DNA of 64,000 nucleotides from the NCBI GenBank assembly GCA_003242735.1, contig QGVH01000003.1, forward strand, positions 164,714-228,713. Direction: 5' to 3'. Below, one piece after another: positions 8,570 to 17,895 of this stretch. The position numbers and the translations under genes were made by a program. The notes beneath the pieces are model-generated. The model made no database searches, had not been told where the DNA came from, and saw nothing but the letters and a program-made list of their open reading frames with translations. Position 1 is the first letter of the stretch. Each line of letters begins with the position of its first letter. The stretch is from a bacterium. Lineage in GTDB: Bacteria; Gemmatimonadota; Gemmatimonadetes; Longimicrobiales; RSA9.

Positions 8570-10033
8570 ATGATGCGTCAGCGATTCGGCGGCGAGGGCG
8601 CCATCCAGGGCGAGCGCTTCCTGTCCCGGGAGGCATGCGAACGGCTGCTGGAGCGTGTCGTCCGCCTCGCCCCGGCGGGCTGGGAGATCTCCCTCCACAT
8701 CCAGAGCCGGTGGTCGGGCAACGTGCGTTGGGCCCGCAACGAGATCACGACCGCAGGCGAAACGACGGAGCCTCGGGTCAGGATCTCGGCGACGCACCGG
8801 CTCCGGGGAGCATCGTTCGAGATCAACCGGCTGGATGATGCGTCGATCGCGCGCGCGATCGAGCACATCAAGGCGCGGATGGAGCTCCAGTCGCCGCTCG
8901 ATGAGCCCTGGCCCCGCATGCGCTCCGGGGAGGTGTACGAGGAAACGGATCTGTGGAGCGACGCGACGTACGCGCTGGATGCGGCGCAACGCGCCGCGCT
9001 CCAGCAGGAGCTCGTCGCGCCCGCCGTTGCCGAGGGGCTGCTTTCCGCGGGCTACATCGAGGTGTCGGCGATCGGGAACGGGGTGGTGAACACCGCCGGT
9101 CTGTTCGCGTACGTGCCGGAGACGCGGGCGGAGTTCAGCGTGACGGTGCGGAACGCGACGGGGACGGGCTCGGGCTGGGCGGGGGTGGCGAACAAGGACT
9201 GGCGGGAGATCGACGCGGCGCGCCTCTCGGCGATTGCGCTGGACAAGTGCAAGCGGTCGGCGGATCCGGTGGCGATCGAGCCGGGGCGCTACACGGTGAT
9301 CCTGGAGCCGCAGGCGGTCTCGGATCTCATGCTGCCTCTGGTCCGCTCCCTCAACCGGATCGAGGCCGAGATGGGGATCGGGCCGTGGGCGGATCGACCG
9401 GAGCAGGCGGCCGGGGCGGACTTCATTGTGGGCGATCCCAGCGCGTTCGAGGCAAGGCCGGGCCTGGGGGACGTCGGCGGGGCCGGCAACTCGAAGATCG
9501 GGCAACTGGTGCTGGACCCGCGGATCACGATCAGCGCGGATCCCGGCGATCCGGAGGCCCCCTTCGTGCCGTTCGCGTGGGACGGCTCGCCGTATCGGCC
9601 GGTCACGTGGATCGAGAACGGCGTGCTGCGAGAACTCGCGTATCCGCGCGGGTACGCGAACCAGGTCCTCAACAAGCCGGATCCGCTGCTCAACAGCTAC
9701 TCGTTCCGGATGAGCGGCGGGGACATGACCATCGAGGAGATGATCGCGCGGACGGAGCGAGGGCTGCTGGTGACCCGGCTGGCCAACGTTCGGGTGGTGG
9801 ACTACAACAGCCTGCTGTGCACGGGGACGACGGCGGATGGGTTGTGGCTGATCGAGCGAGGGGAGATCACGAAGCCGGTGAAGAACTTCCGCTTCCGAGA
9901 GTCGCCGCTCTACGTCTTCAACAGTCTGGAGGCGCTGGGCAAGCCGGTGCGCGTGCTCCAGCAGATGCCGACGATCGTGCCTCCGGCCATGGTCCACGAC
10001 TTCAGCATGACGAGCCTTGCCGATGCGGTGTGA
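8570..10033 (+). CDS. TldE/PmbA-family protein, partner of TldD
   Basis: A 487-residue TldD/PmbA-family protein without a signal peptide. The family fold is clear from 'VRWARNEITTAGETTE' near residue 45, the long middle domain, and the C-terminal 'GLLVTRLANVRVVDYNSLLCTGTTADGLWLIERGEI' region; it also lacks HExxxH, as TldE proteins do. TldD and TldE form one heteromeric protease in E. coli that trims peptides. The partner here has a Tat signal and this one does not, so the two could cross the membrane as a preformed complex. ATG 8570 (AGGAAGG about 11 bases upstream) is chosen; GTG 8561 overlapping the tldD stop and ATG 8573 are possible. Confidence 0.85.
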   Translation: MMRQRFGGEGAIQGERFLSREACERLLERVVRLAPAGWEISLHIQSRWSGNVRWARNEITTAGETTEPRVRISATHRLRGASFEINRLDDASIARAIEHIKARMELQSPLDEPWPRMRSGEVYEETDLWSDATYALDAAQRAALQQELVAPAVAEGLLSAGYIEVSAIGNGVVNTAGLFAYVPETRAEFSVTVRNATGTGSGWAGVANKDWREIDAARLSAIALDKCKRSADPVAIEPGRYTVILEPQAVSDLMLPLVRSLNRIEAEMGIGPWADRPEQAAGADFIVGDPSAFEARPGLGDVGGAGNSKIGQLVLDPRITISADPGDPEAPFVPFAWDGSPYRPVTWIENGVLRELAYPRGYANQVLNKPDPLLNSYSFRMSGGDMTIEEMIARTERGLLVTRLANVRVVDYNSLLCTGTTADGLWLIERGEITKPVKNFRFRESPLYVFNSLEALGKPVRVLQQMPTIVPPAMVHDFSMTSLADAV

Positions 10034-11483
10034 CGGAAAGAGGCTCCCCCGGCGAGTGGCCGCGTTGATCGCGATCGCCCTCGCGGGGCACCCGGCTCCA
10101 GCGGCGACGCAGTCGCCGGCAGGACAGCCGTTCGCCGGCTACAACCCGGGCCGCTGCGCCGTGGCAGCCCCGATGATCGACGCCATCAACCGTCACGACC
10201 GGCGGGACACGACGATGTTCACGCCCGCCCGGGACACGCTCTTCACGGCGACCGTCGAGAGCCTGCGGGAGTGCGAACGGGCGTACGGCGGCACCACGAG
10301 CGATCCGAGGGAACGGCTCAACGTGGCGCGCGTGCAGCTCTTCACTGGGCAGGACGAGGCCGCGGCCGCGACCCAGCGCGAGCACATGGCGAGCGTGGCG
10401 GACCGGCCCGCGGAGGAGCGCGCCTGGGAGCTGTACCTCATCATCAGCGACAACCTGGCGGGCAAGCCGGCGCGGCTGGAGCGGGCGCACGCGGCGCTCG
10501 CGGAGCTGGACGCGCTGGGAAGGCCGGCGGCCGGGCTGCGGGTGGTGGCGCATTACCTGATGATGCGCGCAGCGATCGAACGCTACGACGATGACGCGAT
10601 GCGCCGGGAGGCCGCCGCCGCCCTCCAGGCCTGGCTCGAGCTCGACGAGGAGTCCCGGCTCTGGCGGGCGGACATCCTGGCCAACGTCTTCCTGCAGCGC
10701 GCAGCCGTCGAGGTGCTCGCCCGGGGAGGGGATGCGGCGCGTGCGGTGGTCGACAGCGCCCGCGGCATCGTGCCGGCGCGGGCCACCAGCGCCCGCATGC
10801 GGATCGAGAACGCGCGCAGGCTCTACAGCAACGTGGGGCGCAGCGCCGCCCCGCTCGAGGCACGGTTCTGGTACAACACCGGCGCGACGGGCACCCATCG
10901 TCCCGCCCCCGGGAGGGTGTCCCTCATCCTGCCCGCGCAACAGCCGTGCTTCCCGGCCTGCCTGGCAATGATCGATGCGGCGCGCCGCATCGAGGCGCGG
11001 TTCCGGGGCCAGGAGCTGGACATCACCTTCCGGACCCGGACGCACGGCTTCTACGCCGACACGGCGCCGGCCACGCCCCTGGCGGAGGCGCAGTACGACA
11101 GCGCGTACTTCCTGCACCACGTCAAGATCCCCGGCGCACTCGCGATCGCCGAGACCAAGTACGGCTTCAGGCCGGACGGGCGCCGGGTCGACGAGCCGAC
11201 ACCCGATGACCTGAACTATCCGGAAGCGCACGTCATCGTCGTGGACCGGAAGGGGATCATCCGCTACGCCGCCTCGGGTTGGGATCCGGTCCTCGAGGCG
11301 CGGGTGACAGAGTTGATCGAACGGCTCCTCCGCGAGGAGACGAACGGCGAAGGTCGGGCGCCCTCGGGGGCGGCGGCGCGCGCCGGCCCCGAGGGCCGGC
11401 AACCACCGCCGGACACTGGCCGCGATCACGCGCGGACGCCCACATGGCACGCCTCCGAGAGCCTCGTCCTGTGGCGAGGCTGA
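10023..11483 (+). CDS. Secreted protein with C-terminal thioredoxin-like domain
   Basis: A 486-residue protein with a signal peptide (about residues 1-28, RR then hydrophobic, ending near PAAT). Residues 60-250 are helical and repeat-like, resembling a TPR scaffold. The C-terminal 180 residues look like a thioredoxin fold: 'PCFPACLAMID' at the redox position (CxxxC, not CxxC), then 'PEAHVIVVDRKGIIRYAASGW', the usual cis-Pro-side strand and turn. It overlaps the tldE stop by 11 bases, so it is translated with the TldD/TldE pair. Redox or holdase function in the periplasm is inferred. TTG 10017 is an alternative start. The last 45 residues are low-complexity. Confidence 0.65.
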   Translation: MRCDGKRLPRRVAALIAIALAGHPAPAATQSPAGQPFAGYNPGRCAVAAPMIDAINRHDRRDTTMFTPARDTLFTATVESLRECERAYGGTTSDPRERLNVARVQLFTGQDEAAAATQREHMASVADRPAEERAWELYLIISDNLAGKPARLERAHAALAELDALGRPAAGLRVVAHYLMMRAAIERYDDDAMRREAAAALQAWLELDEESRLWRADILANVFLQRAAVEVLARGGDAARAVVDSARGIVPARATSARMRIENARRLYSNVGRSAAPLEARFWYNTGATGTHRPAPGRVSLILPAQQPCFPACLAMIDAARRIEARFRGQELDITFRTRTHGFYADTAPATPLAEAQYDSAYFLHHVKIPGALAIAETKYGFRPDGRRVDEPTPDDLNYPEAHVIVVDRKGIIRYAASGWDPVLEARVTELIERLLREETNGEGRAPSGAAARAGPEGRQPPPDTGRDHARTPTWHASESLVLWRG

Positions 11484-11581
11484 CCACCGCCCAGCGCGCC
11501 GCGGCGCCGCGCGCTCCCGCCGCCGAAGGAGCGCGGCAGACCGCCGACGGACGATACTTTTTTCGAGGAAAGGGGAAGCCG

Positions 11582-11989
11582 ATGGGAAAGATCGGAACGG
11601 TGCGGCGTCTGGTGACCGCGGGATGCGCGGCTGTCGTGCTCGCGGCGTGTGCGTCGAGCGGGGCCGGGGGCGACGCTGGTGGAACCGAACGGGGTCGAGC
11701 CCTCACGGTGCGGGTGACGAACGACCTGGTCCCTCCCGCGCAGATCACGGTCTGGATGTTGAGCGAGACAGGAGGCCGCCGGAAACTCGGCACGGTCCAG
11801 CCGAACCAAGAGCGCGAGTTCTCCTACGTGCCCGCTGGCCGTGGCCTGGAGCACCGGCTGAGTGCCGAAGCCATCGACGGGCGAGCGATCACCTCCGACC
11901 CGTTCACCCTGGTGGGCGTCACCGCGGTGAGCTGGGGGCCGGGGCTGAGCGCTGTGCTGCTCGAAACGGGCAGAACGGAGTCACGCTAG
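11582..11989 (+). CDS. Small lipoprotein of unknown function
   Basis: A 135-residue lipoprotein: residues 1-22 are a lipoprotein signal and the lipobox LAAC puts the acylated cysteine at 23. The mature part is short and beta-rich ('LTVRVTNDLVPPAQITVWML', later 'REFSYVPAGRGLEHRLSAEA'), which suggests a single small sandwich domain. I do not recognise a family with confidence. The start has a clear AGGGGAAG ribosome site. A short AT-rich stretch (about 11550-11565) may hold its own promoter, so it may be separate from the tldD operon. Confidence 0.7.
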   Translation: MGKIGTVRRLVTAGCAAVVLAACASSGAGGDAGGTERGRALTVRVTNDLVPPAQITVWMLSETGGRRKLGTVQPNQEREFSYVPAGRGLEHRLSAEAIDGRAITSDPFTLVGVTAVSWGPGLSAVLLETGRTESR

Positions 11990-12211
11990 GTCGCGGCCGC
12001 AGCTCGCGGGACCGGGGGAGGCGCGCGCGAGGCACGGCCTGTCCGGGGCGTTCCCGTTGCCGCAGCCCGGATCCGCGCCACCAGCACACCGCCACGGGGG
12101 CGCCTGGTTCCCAGCCCGCGTTCGGCCGTCCCTGCCCGCGACACAGGTCCCGGCCCATTCCCGCGGCGTGTCTCGGGCGCGCTGCGATCTCGCGCCTCCG
12201 TCCGACGCATC

Positions 12212-12240
12212 TGGACCGGCGGTGGCGGGCCGGATATCTT
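12212..12240 (+). promoter_or_regulatory. Candidate housekeeping promoter before the second sigma gene
   Basis: TGGACC (12212-12217), 17-base spacer, TATCTT (12235-12240). It is the only sigma-70-like pair I see in the 450-base gap from 11990 to 12438, which otherwise shows no gene. If real, it leaves a 190-base leader before the sigma gene. Confidence 0.35.
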
Positions 12241-12438
12241 GTAACGAATTCAACTCGACAGACCAGGCGAGGTCTGCGAACCTCGGGCCCGGAGCGCGGG
12301 ACCAGCTCCAGCCGCGGCCACGGAGCCGCGGGCGGGCGTGGTGTCCGTGTCGGCGCCGCACACCGCCCACGCCGTTCGACAGCGGCGGCGCGCGGAGCCG
12401 ATCGCGCGAGCCTCGCAGCGGCTTCAGGAACGGGAGAG

Positions 12439-13056
12439 TTGACCAGAGTCCCTCGCCCACCCTCGCCAACGGATCGAACTCCGCCCGGCGAGACACAACC
12501 GTCCGCCTGCAGCGACCGCGAGGTCGTGGCCCGCATTGGTGCGGGCGACGTGGCAGCGTTCGAAGCGCTCTACCGCGCACACGCTCCGGCCCTCCTTGCC
12601 TTCGCCCACTCCCAGGTCCGGTCGCGGGAGCTGGCCGAGGACCTGGTCCAGGACCTGTTCCTCGCCCTCTGGCGACACCGGAAGAAATGGGATCTGCGGA
12701 CCTCGCTCAGGGCCTACCTCCTGGGAGCGCTCCGGAACCGCATCATCAGCTACCGCCGAAGCATGCAGGCGCGCGAGGGAGCGCTCCGGCGCGTCGAGAC
12801 GGCGACGCTCGCCTCCGTTGCCGAGCCCTCCGGGGCTGACCATCGCGTGCGCGAGGCCGAGCTGGCGGAGGCGATCGAGAAGGCCATCGGAGCACTACCG
12901 CCCCGGTGCCGTGAGACCTTCCTACTGGTGCGGCAGCAGAACCTCACCTACACCGAAGCCGCCGAGGTTCTCGGCATCTCCGTGAAGGCGGTGGAGATGA
13001 ACATGGTCCGCGCGCTCGCCGCGCTGCGCAAAGAGCTCGGCGCCTGGCGCACTTGA
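12439..13056 (+). CDS. ECF sigma factor, FecI-like, of the SusC operon
   Basis: About 205 residues with the same plan as the sigma factor at 6.1 kb: region 2 from 'DREVVARIGAGDVAAFEALYR' through 'RSRELAEDLVQDLF' and 'RAYLLGALRNR', and region 4 with the helix-turn-helix 'LTYTEAAEVLGISVKAVE'. It is followed by fecR and an STN-type SusC, the standard order of a FecI-FecR-FecA signalling set: the receptor senses substrate, FecR passes the signal through the inner membrane, and the sigma factor is released. The start is uncertain. TTG 12439 has GGGAG very close, and GTG 12526 would cut into region 2. Confidence 0.88.
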   Translation: MTRVPRPPSPTDRTPPGETQPSACSDREVVARIGAGDVAAFEALYRAHAPALLAFAHSQVRSRELAEDLVQDLFLALWRHRKKWDLRTSLRAYLLGALRNRIISYRRSMQAREGALRRVETATLASVAEPSGADHRVREAELAEAIEKAIGALPPRCRETFLLVRQQNLTYTEAAEVLGISVKAVEMNMVRALAALRKELGAWRT

Positions 13057-13111
13057 ACGAACCCGCCTGCCGCATGCGCGGAGCCCCGTGCCCGCCCTTT
13101 CGCAACGGGAT

Positions 13112-13137
13112 GTAGGGGACCGAGACCACAATGCGTC
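13112..13137 (+). promoter_or_regulatory. Candidate FecI-type ECF promoter, site 4 (fecR)
   Basis: GTAGGG (13112-13117), 16 bases, CGTC (13134-13137), 45 bases before fecR and 56 bases after the second sigma gene. This would let the released sigma factor drive fecR, susC and susD together. Confidence 0.6.
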
Positions 13138-13181
13138 GATAAGGATCGGAGCATGGACCGCACGTCGGGGACCTGGGGGCC

Positions 13182-14243
13182 ATGGACCCAGTGACACTCC
13201 TCCGCTACCTGGAGGGCCGGGCGTCGGCCGCAGAGCGAGAAGCGGTGGCCAAATGGCTCGAGCGCTCGGTGGCGAATCGCGAGGAGCTGGCAAGGCTCGA
13301 GGAGGCCTGGAGCCTGGCAGCGGCGTCGCCTCAGCCCGCATTCGACATCGACGGCCTCTGGGAGCGCATCCGCCGGGAGCTCGACGAGGCGCCCGTAGCA
13401 GCCGACGGCGCGAGCGCGCGGGCCGGCGCGGTCGGTCATCGGCGGCAGGGCGCGGGTACCCAGGGCTGGGCTGCAGCCGTCCGTCGGAGGCCGGTGCACA
13501 TCGCGGTCCGCTGGGGGCTCGCGGCGGCGATCCTGGCGATCGGGGCGGCCCTCCTGCTCGAGCGCGGCTCCACCGGGGATGTGAGGCCGGAACAGCCGGC
13601 GCACGTCTATCGCACGCGGCCCGGCGAAGTCATGCGGCTGGCGTTCCCGGATGGATCCAGGGCGGTCCTGAGCGGCGCTTCCGCGCTCGAGGTGCCGCGG
13701 GACTACGGCCGGGATGCGCGCGAGGTCCGGCTCGATGGCCAGGCCTATTTCGAGGTGGCGCACGCGCCGTCGGTCCCGTTCCGGGTGCGGACGACTCGCA
13801 TGGTCGTCGAGGACTTGGGGACGCGGTTCGGCATCACCGCCTATCCGGAGGATGAGCGCGCCGAGGTGGCCGTCGCGCAGGGGAGCGTGGCCATCACGAC
13901 CGGTCGGGAGGCCGAGCCGGTGGTCCTCGACTCGGCCGACGTGGCGTACATCCCGGCCGCCGGCCCCGTGGAGACGCGGCGGGGCGTCGCGGTCGAGAGG
14001 CATCTCGGCTGGGTCGACGGCGTCCTCCACTTCGATCAGGAGTCGCTGGCGGACGCTGCCAGGTTGATCGAGCGGCGGTTCGGCGTCCCGGTCCGGATCA
14101 CCGATCCGGCGCTGGCGCGGCGGCGGTTCACGGGCTCCATCGCCGCGGCGACGCTCGATCGGGATCTGCGCGCGCTCGCGTTGCTCCTCGACGCGCACTA
14201 CGAGCGTCGGGGGACCGAGGTCGTGCTGTCGCCGGTGAGGTGA
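13182..14243 (+). CDS. FecR-type anti-sigma factor
   Basis: A 353-residue single-span inner-membrane protein. Residues 1-70 form the cytoplasmic sigma-binding part with the conserved tryptophan in 'VAKWLERS'; the transmembrane helix is about 107-127; the periplasmic FecR domain follows (about 140-235, 'YRTRPGEVMRLAFPDGSRAVL', 'YFEVAHAPSVPFRVRT', 'LGTRFGITAY'). The last part, 255-330, is a DUF4974-like domain of the same fold as STN ('FDQESLADAARLIERRFGVPVRI'), which is the expected contact for the receptor's STN domain. It probably holds the sigma factor from 12.4 kb, and perhaps the similar one at 6.1 kb. Confidence 0.93.
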   Translation: MDPVTLLRYLEGRASAAEREAVAKWLERSVANREELARLEEAWSLAAASPQPAFDIDGLWERIRRELDEAPVAADGASARAGAVGHRRQGAGTQGWAAAVRRRPVHIAVRWGLAAAILAIGAALLLERGSTGDVRPEQPAHVYRTRPGEVMRLAFPDGSRAVLSGASALEVPRDYGRDAREVRLDGQAYFEVAHAPSVPFRVRTTRMVVEDLGTRFGITAYPEDERAEVAVAQGSVAITTGREAEPVVLDSADVAYIPAAGPVETRRGVAVERHLGWVDGVLHFDQESLADAARLIERRFGVPVRITDPALARRRFTGSIAAATLDRDLRALALLLDAHYERRGTEVVLSPVR

Positions 14244-14430
14244 GTGCGTTGGGGCGCGGGCCCGGGGAGCGGCGCTGATCGGTTGAGAGGCGGCGACGGC
14301 TCCCCGGCCGGCTGTCCTTGGCGTTCGGCACAGCGTAGTCGCCCATCACGCGGTATCGATCCGGGCGCTACGGGATGAGCATACACATTCTCGTTTCCCC
14401 GATTCTGTACTCTGACGACGGAGTACGAGC

Positions 14431-17400
14431 ATGCGGCGAGTGACGCTCTCCAGCTTGGCCCTGCTCCTCCTCCTGGCCTCGCCCGGAGGCGCGCAGCAGG
14501 CGGGCCGCCCGCCGGCCGCGCTCCGGACGCGCCCCGATCCGACAGCGTTCCCCGGCGTGTCGCGCGAGGCGGCGGCCCCGCTCCTCCGCCAGCTCATCAC
14601 GCTGGACCTGCGGGACGCCCCCTTCGCCGAGGCGCTGCAGGAAGTCTCGCACCAACTCGGCGGCCGGCTGATGTATGACGAGGCGGCCGCCTCCGTACAG
14701 CGCCGCGTGACCCTCCAGGCGAAGGAGATCCGCGCTGGAGAGGCGCTGGAGCGCATCCTCGCCGGGACGGGGCTCGAGGTCGTCACCTCCGACGGCGGGT
14801 CGGTGATCCTCGTGAAGCCGGCCCCGCGGCGCGCCGCCCAGGACTCCGCCACCGTGCGCGGGCGCGTGGTGGATGCCGCGAGCAGCGCGCCCGTCTCCCA
14901 CGCCGTGGTGACGCTCCAGGGCCAGGGCCGTCAGGTGATCGCGGATGAGACCGGCGTCTTCGTGCTGAGAGGGATTCCCTCTGGCGAGCAGGTGCTCTCC
15001 TTCTCGCGAATCGGCTACCGGACGACGACGCTCACGCTCACGCTCGCGCCGGGCCAGGACACGACCGTCGTCGTCACCATGGCCTCCGAGCCCATCGCGC
15101 TCCGGGGCGTGGTCACCACGATCTCGGGCGAGCGCCGTCGTGCGGAGGTGGGCAACTCCATCGCCACCATCGATGCGGTGCGGGAGGTCGGGCTGCACGC
15201 GTTCCGCGACCTGAGTGACCTGCTGGCCGGCCGTGGGAACGGGCTGCTGAGTGTACCGGGTGGCGGCTCACCGAACGCACCGACGCGCTATCGGATCCGC
15301 GGGATCACCAGCATCAACGCGAGCAACGACCCCATCGTGATCATCGACGGGGTCCGAGCGCTCACGAGCTACGATCGCTGCATCGACGGCAACCTCACCG
15401 GCTGCTACAACGCGCCATCGCGCTACGACGACTTCAACCTCGAGGACATCGAGTCCATCGAGATCCTGAAGGGGCCGTCCGCCGCCGCCATGTGGGGTTC
15501 GGACGCGTCCGCCGGCGTGATCGTGATCAAGACGAAGCGCGGCAGGCCGGGCCCGGCCCGGTGGACGGTGCACTACGAAGAGGGATTCGCCACCGCACCT
15601 ACGGACTTCCCGGTCCCAATGCAGGGGCTGGGGACGGCGCCGAACGGGACGGCGGTGATGCGGTGCACGCTGGCGGACCAGGCCAAGGGCTACTGTGTCC
15701 CGATCGATTCGGTGGCCGGCGGGTTCAACCGGTACGCCCACCCACGCACGACCTCCATGGCCACGGGCCGCACCCGGGACATTGGGCTGAGCGTCTCCGG
15801 CGGGAGCGAGAACGTCCAGTACCACTTCTCCGGCGGCTACCGGAGCGCCCTGGGCACCGCGAAGATGCCGGAGATCGACCAGAAACTGGTGCGGGAGGCT
15901 CTGGGCCGGCCGCTGCCGGAATGGATGGTTCGGCCGGATGCCAAGAACACCGCGAGCTTCACCGGCCGTGTGACCGGACGGTTCAACGATGCGCTGAATT
16001 ACTCCCTCACGACCGGCTACGTCCAGGTCGAGGGCCGCACCGGCCCCGATGGAGTGATGAACGCATCGAACGACCTGCGCTCGGCGGCGGACACGTTCGA
16101 GCTGAGCAAGGGCTGGCAGCAGTTCTACGTGGAGCGGCCGAACCGGGTCAACCGCTTCACCGTCGGCCTCGCGCTGGACTGGCACCCGGTCCCCTGGCTC
16201 TCCGGCCGCGCCGCGTTCGGGCAGGACTACGCGTACTCCAACCGCGGCGAGATCCGCCGGCGGGGCTGGTGCCTGCCGTTCTGCACCCCGACGAGCTCGG
16301 ACGCGCTCGGCAGGGTGGCGTACCAGGAGCGGCGTGAGGTGCTCCAGAGCGTGGACCTGGGTGGCTCGTTCCACTTCCCGGTGATGGACGGGCGCGTCCT
16401 GCTCCGCACGTCCTTCGGCGCGCAGCACACGCGGTACAAGACGTGGAGCATGACGGGCACCGCCTACGACATCCCGCCCGGGCGGGTGGACTTCATCTCC
16501 GCGCCGGTGGAGAACCGCGACGTGTCCCAGTGGGGCGACGAACGCGCCACGTTCGGGACCTACGTCGAGCAGTCGATCGGCCTGAACGACCGGCTCTTCC
16601 TCGGTGCCGCGCTGCGCCGCGACATCGGCAGCGCGCTGGGAGAGCGGGTCGCGCCGTTCTACCCCAAGTGGCACGTCTCTTGGCTCGCGACGGAGGAGCC
16701 CTGGCTCGCCGGGCTGCGCAGCCGTGGCATCGACCTACGCCTGCGGGCCGCCTACGGCCGCGCAGGCGTCCAGCCGTCCTCTACCGCGAAGTACCGTTCC
16801 TTGCGGCAGTCCTCGTCGTTCGTCGAGCCGGATGGCACGGTCGGGACGAACTACGCCTACATCACCGGCACAGGGAACGCCGACCTGCTCCCGGAACGCA
16901 GCCGCGAGATCGAGACGGGCTTCGAGCTGGGTCTCTGGGACGATCGCCTGATGGTCGACGTCACGTACTTCCACAAGTACACGCGTGAGGCGATCATCAG
17001 TCGCGAGCTCGCGCCCTCGCTGGGCCTGGACGCGTACGCGAGGCAGGCCTACAACGTGGGCAACGTGCGCAACACCGGGATGGAGGCGACGGTGATCGCG
17101 CGGCTCATCGACCGGCCCGGGCTCCAGGCGTCGGTCGAGGTCGGCTACGCCTCCCGCGAGAACAAGCTCGTCGAGCTGGGTGCCGGCGTCCAGCCCTTCA
17201 CCATCACGGCGATCAATATCGACCTCGCCACGGTCATGGACGACGACGCCGTGGTCATGCCCGGCTACCCGCTCTTCAGCCGCTGGGCCCGGCCGATCCT
17301 GGGCTATGCCGACGCGAACGGCGACGGGATCATCACGCCGGACGAGGTGAAGCTGGCCGACACGCTGGTCTACGTGGGCTCGTCGCTGCCGAAAGCCGAT

Positions 17401-17859
17401 GTCTCGATTCGGCCGATCATCGACCTGTGGAACGGCCGGGTGCGCGTCGCCGCGGCGCTCGATTACACCTACGACCTGACGCAGTACAACGTCTTCGCGG
17501 CGAACATGTGGAGCACCGCCCGCGGCGTCTACGATCCCAAGCAGTCGCTCCGCGTGCAGGCGTGTGAGGCCGCGAACGGCCCGCCGATCAACAACGACTT
17601 CTGCTTCTACGAGCGCGTCAACGTGCTGCGGCTCCGGAACCTCTCGCTGGCGTTCACGGTCCCCGAGCGGTTGGTGCGGTTGCTCGGCGCGAGCTCCGGG
17701 ACGTTCCAGATCCTCGGCTCGAACCTCGGCGTCTGGTCGGACTACAGCGGTCTCGACCCGATGGTGAACACCGCGCCCGCCGATGGGAACCGGATGGTGA
17801 ACGACATGGTCGTGCCACGCGGGAAGGAATGGGCCTTCCGACTCCGGCTCACGTACTGA
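14431..17859 (+). CDS. SusC/RagA-type TonB-dependent receptor with STN signalling domain
   Basis: A 1142-residue outer-membrane receptor. Order: signal peptide 1-22; STN domain about 56-130 ('LRDAPFAEALQEVSHQLGG'); CarboxypepD_reg-like domain about 140-215; plug about 235-365 with the SusC signature 'IESIEILKGPSAAAMWGSDAS'; then the beta-barrel, ending in an aromatic strand 'WAFRLRLTY'. The STN domain is the feature that allows transport to be reported to FecR, whose gene precedes. The substrate is not shown by sequence; the neighbouring proteases suggest peptides. A degenerate version of the promoter motif (GTAG at 14335, CGAT at 14357) lies upstream, but the gene may simply be read from the fecR promoter. 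Confidence 0.95.
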   Translation: MRRVTLSSLALLLLLASPGGAQQAGRPPAALRTRPDPTAFPGVSREAAAPLLRQLITLDLRDAPFAEALQEVSHQLGGRLMYDEAAASVQRRVTLQAKEIRAGEALERILAGTGLEVVTSDGGSVILVKPAPRRAAQDSATVRGRVVDAASSAPVSHAVVTLQGQGRQVIADETGVFVLRGIPSGEQVLSFSRIGYRTTTLTLTLAPGQDTTVVVTMASEPIALRGVVTTISGERRRAEVGNSIATIDAVREVGLHAFRDLSDLLAGRGNGLLSVPGGGSPNAPTRYRIRGITSINASNDPIVIIDGVRALTSYDRCIDGNLTGCYNAPSRYDDFNLEDIESIEILKGPSAAAMWGSDASAGVIVIKTKRGRPGPARWTVHYEEGFATAPTDFPVPMQGLGTAPNGTAVMRCTLADQAKGYCVPIDSVAGGFNRYAHPRTTSMATGRTRDIGLSVSGGSENVQYHFSGGYRSALGTAKMPEIDQKLVREALGRPLPEWMVRPDAKNTASFTGRVTGRFNDALNYSLTTGYVQVEGRTGPDGVMNASNDLRSAADTFELSKGWQQFYVERPNRVNRFTVGLALDWHPVPWLSGRAAFGQDYAYSNRGEIRRRGWCLPFCTPTSSDALGRVAYQERREVLQSVDLGGSFHFPVMDGRVLLRTSFGAQHTRYKTWSMTGTAYDIPPGRVDFISAPVENRDVSQWGDERATFGTYVEQSIGLNDRLFLGAALRRDIGSALGERVAPFYPKWHVSWLATEEPWLAGLRSRGIDLRLRAAYGRAGVQPSSTAKYRSLRQSSSFVEPDGTVGTNYAYITGTGNADLLPERSREIETGFELGLWDDRLMVDVTYFHKYTREAIISRELAPSLGLDAYARQAYNVGNVRNTGMEATVIARLIDRPGLQASVEVGYASRENKLVELGAGVQPFTITAINIDLATVMDDDAVVMPGYPLFSRWARPILGYADANGDGIITPDEVKLADTLVYVGSSLPKADVSIRPIIDLWNGRVRVAAALDYTYDLTQYNVFAANMWSTARGVYDPKQSLRVQACEAANGPPINNDFCFYERVNVLRLRNLSLAFTVPERLVRLLGASSGTFQILGSNLGVWSDYSGLDPMVNTAPADGNRMVNDMVVPRGKEWAFRLRLTY

Positions 17860-17895
17860 CGCGGCCCGGTCTGCACCATGTGGAGGAACTCTGTC

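Noticed and set aside
12470..12490. GGATCGAACTCC string resembling a tRNA T-arm
   Set aside because: No acceptor stem or anticodon arm can be built around it; it lies in the N-terminal part of the sigma gene.
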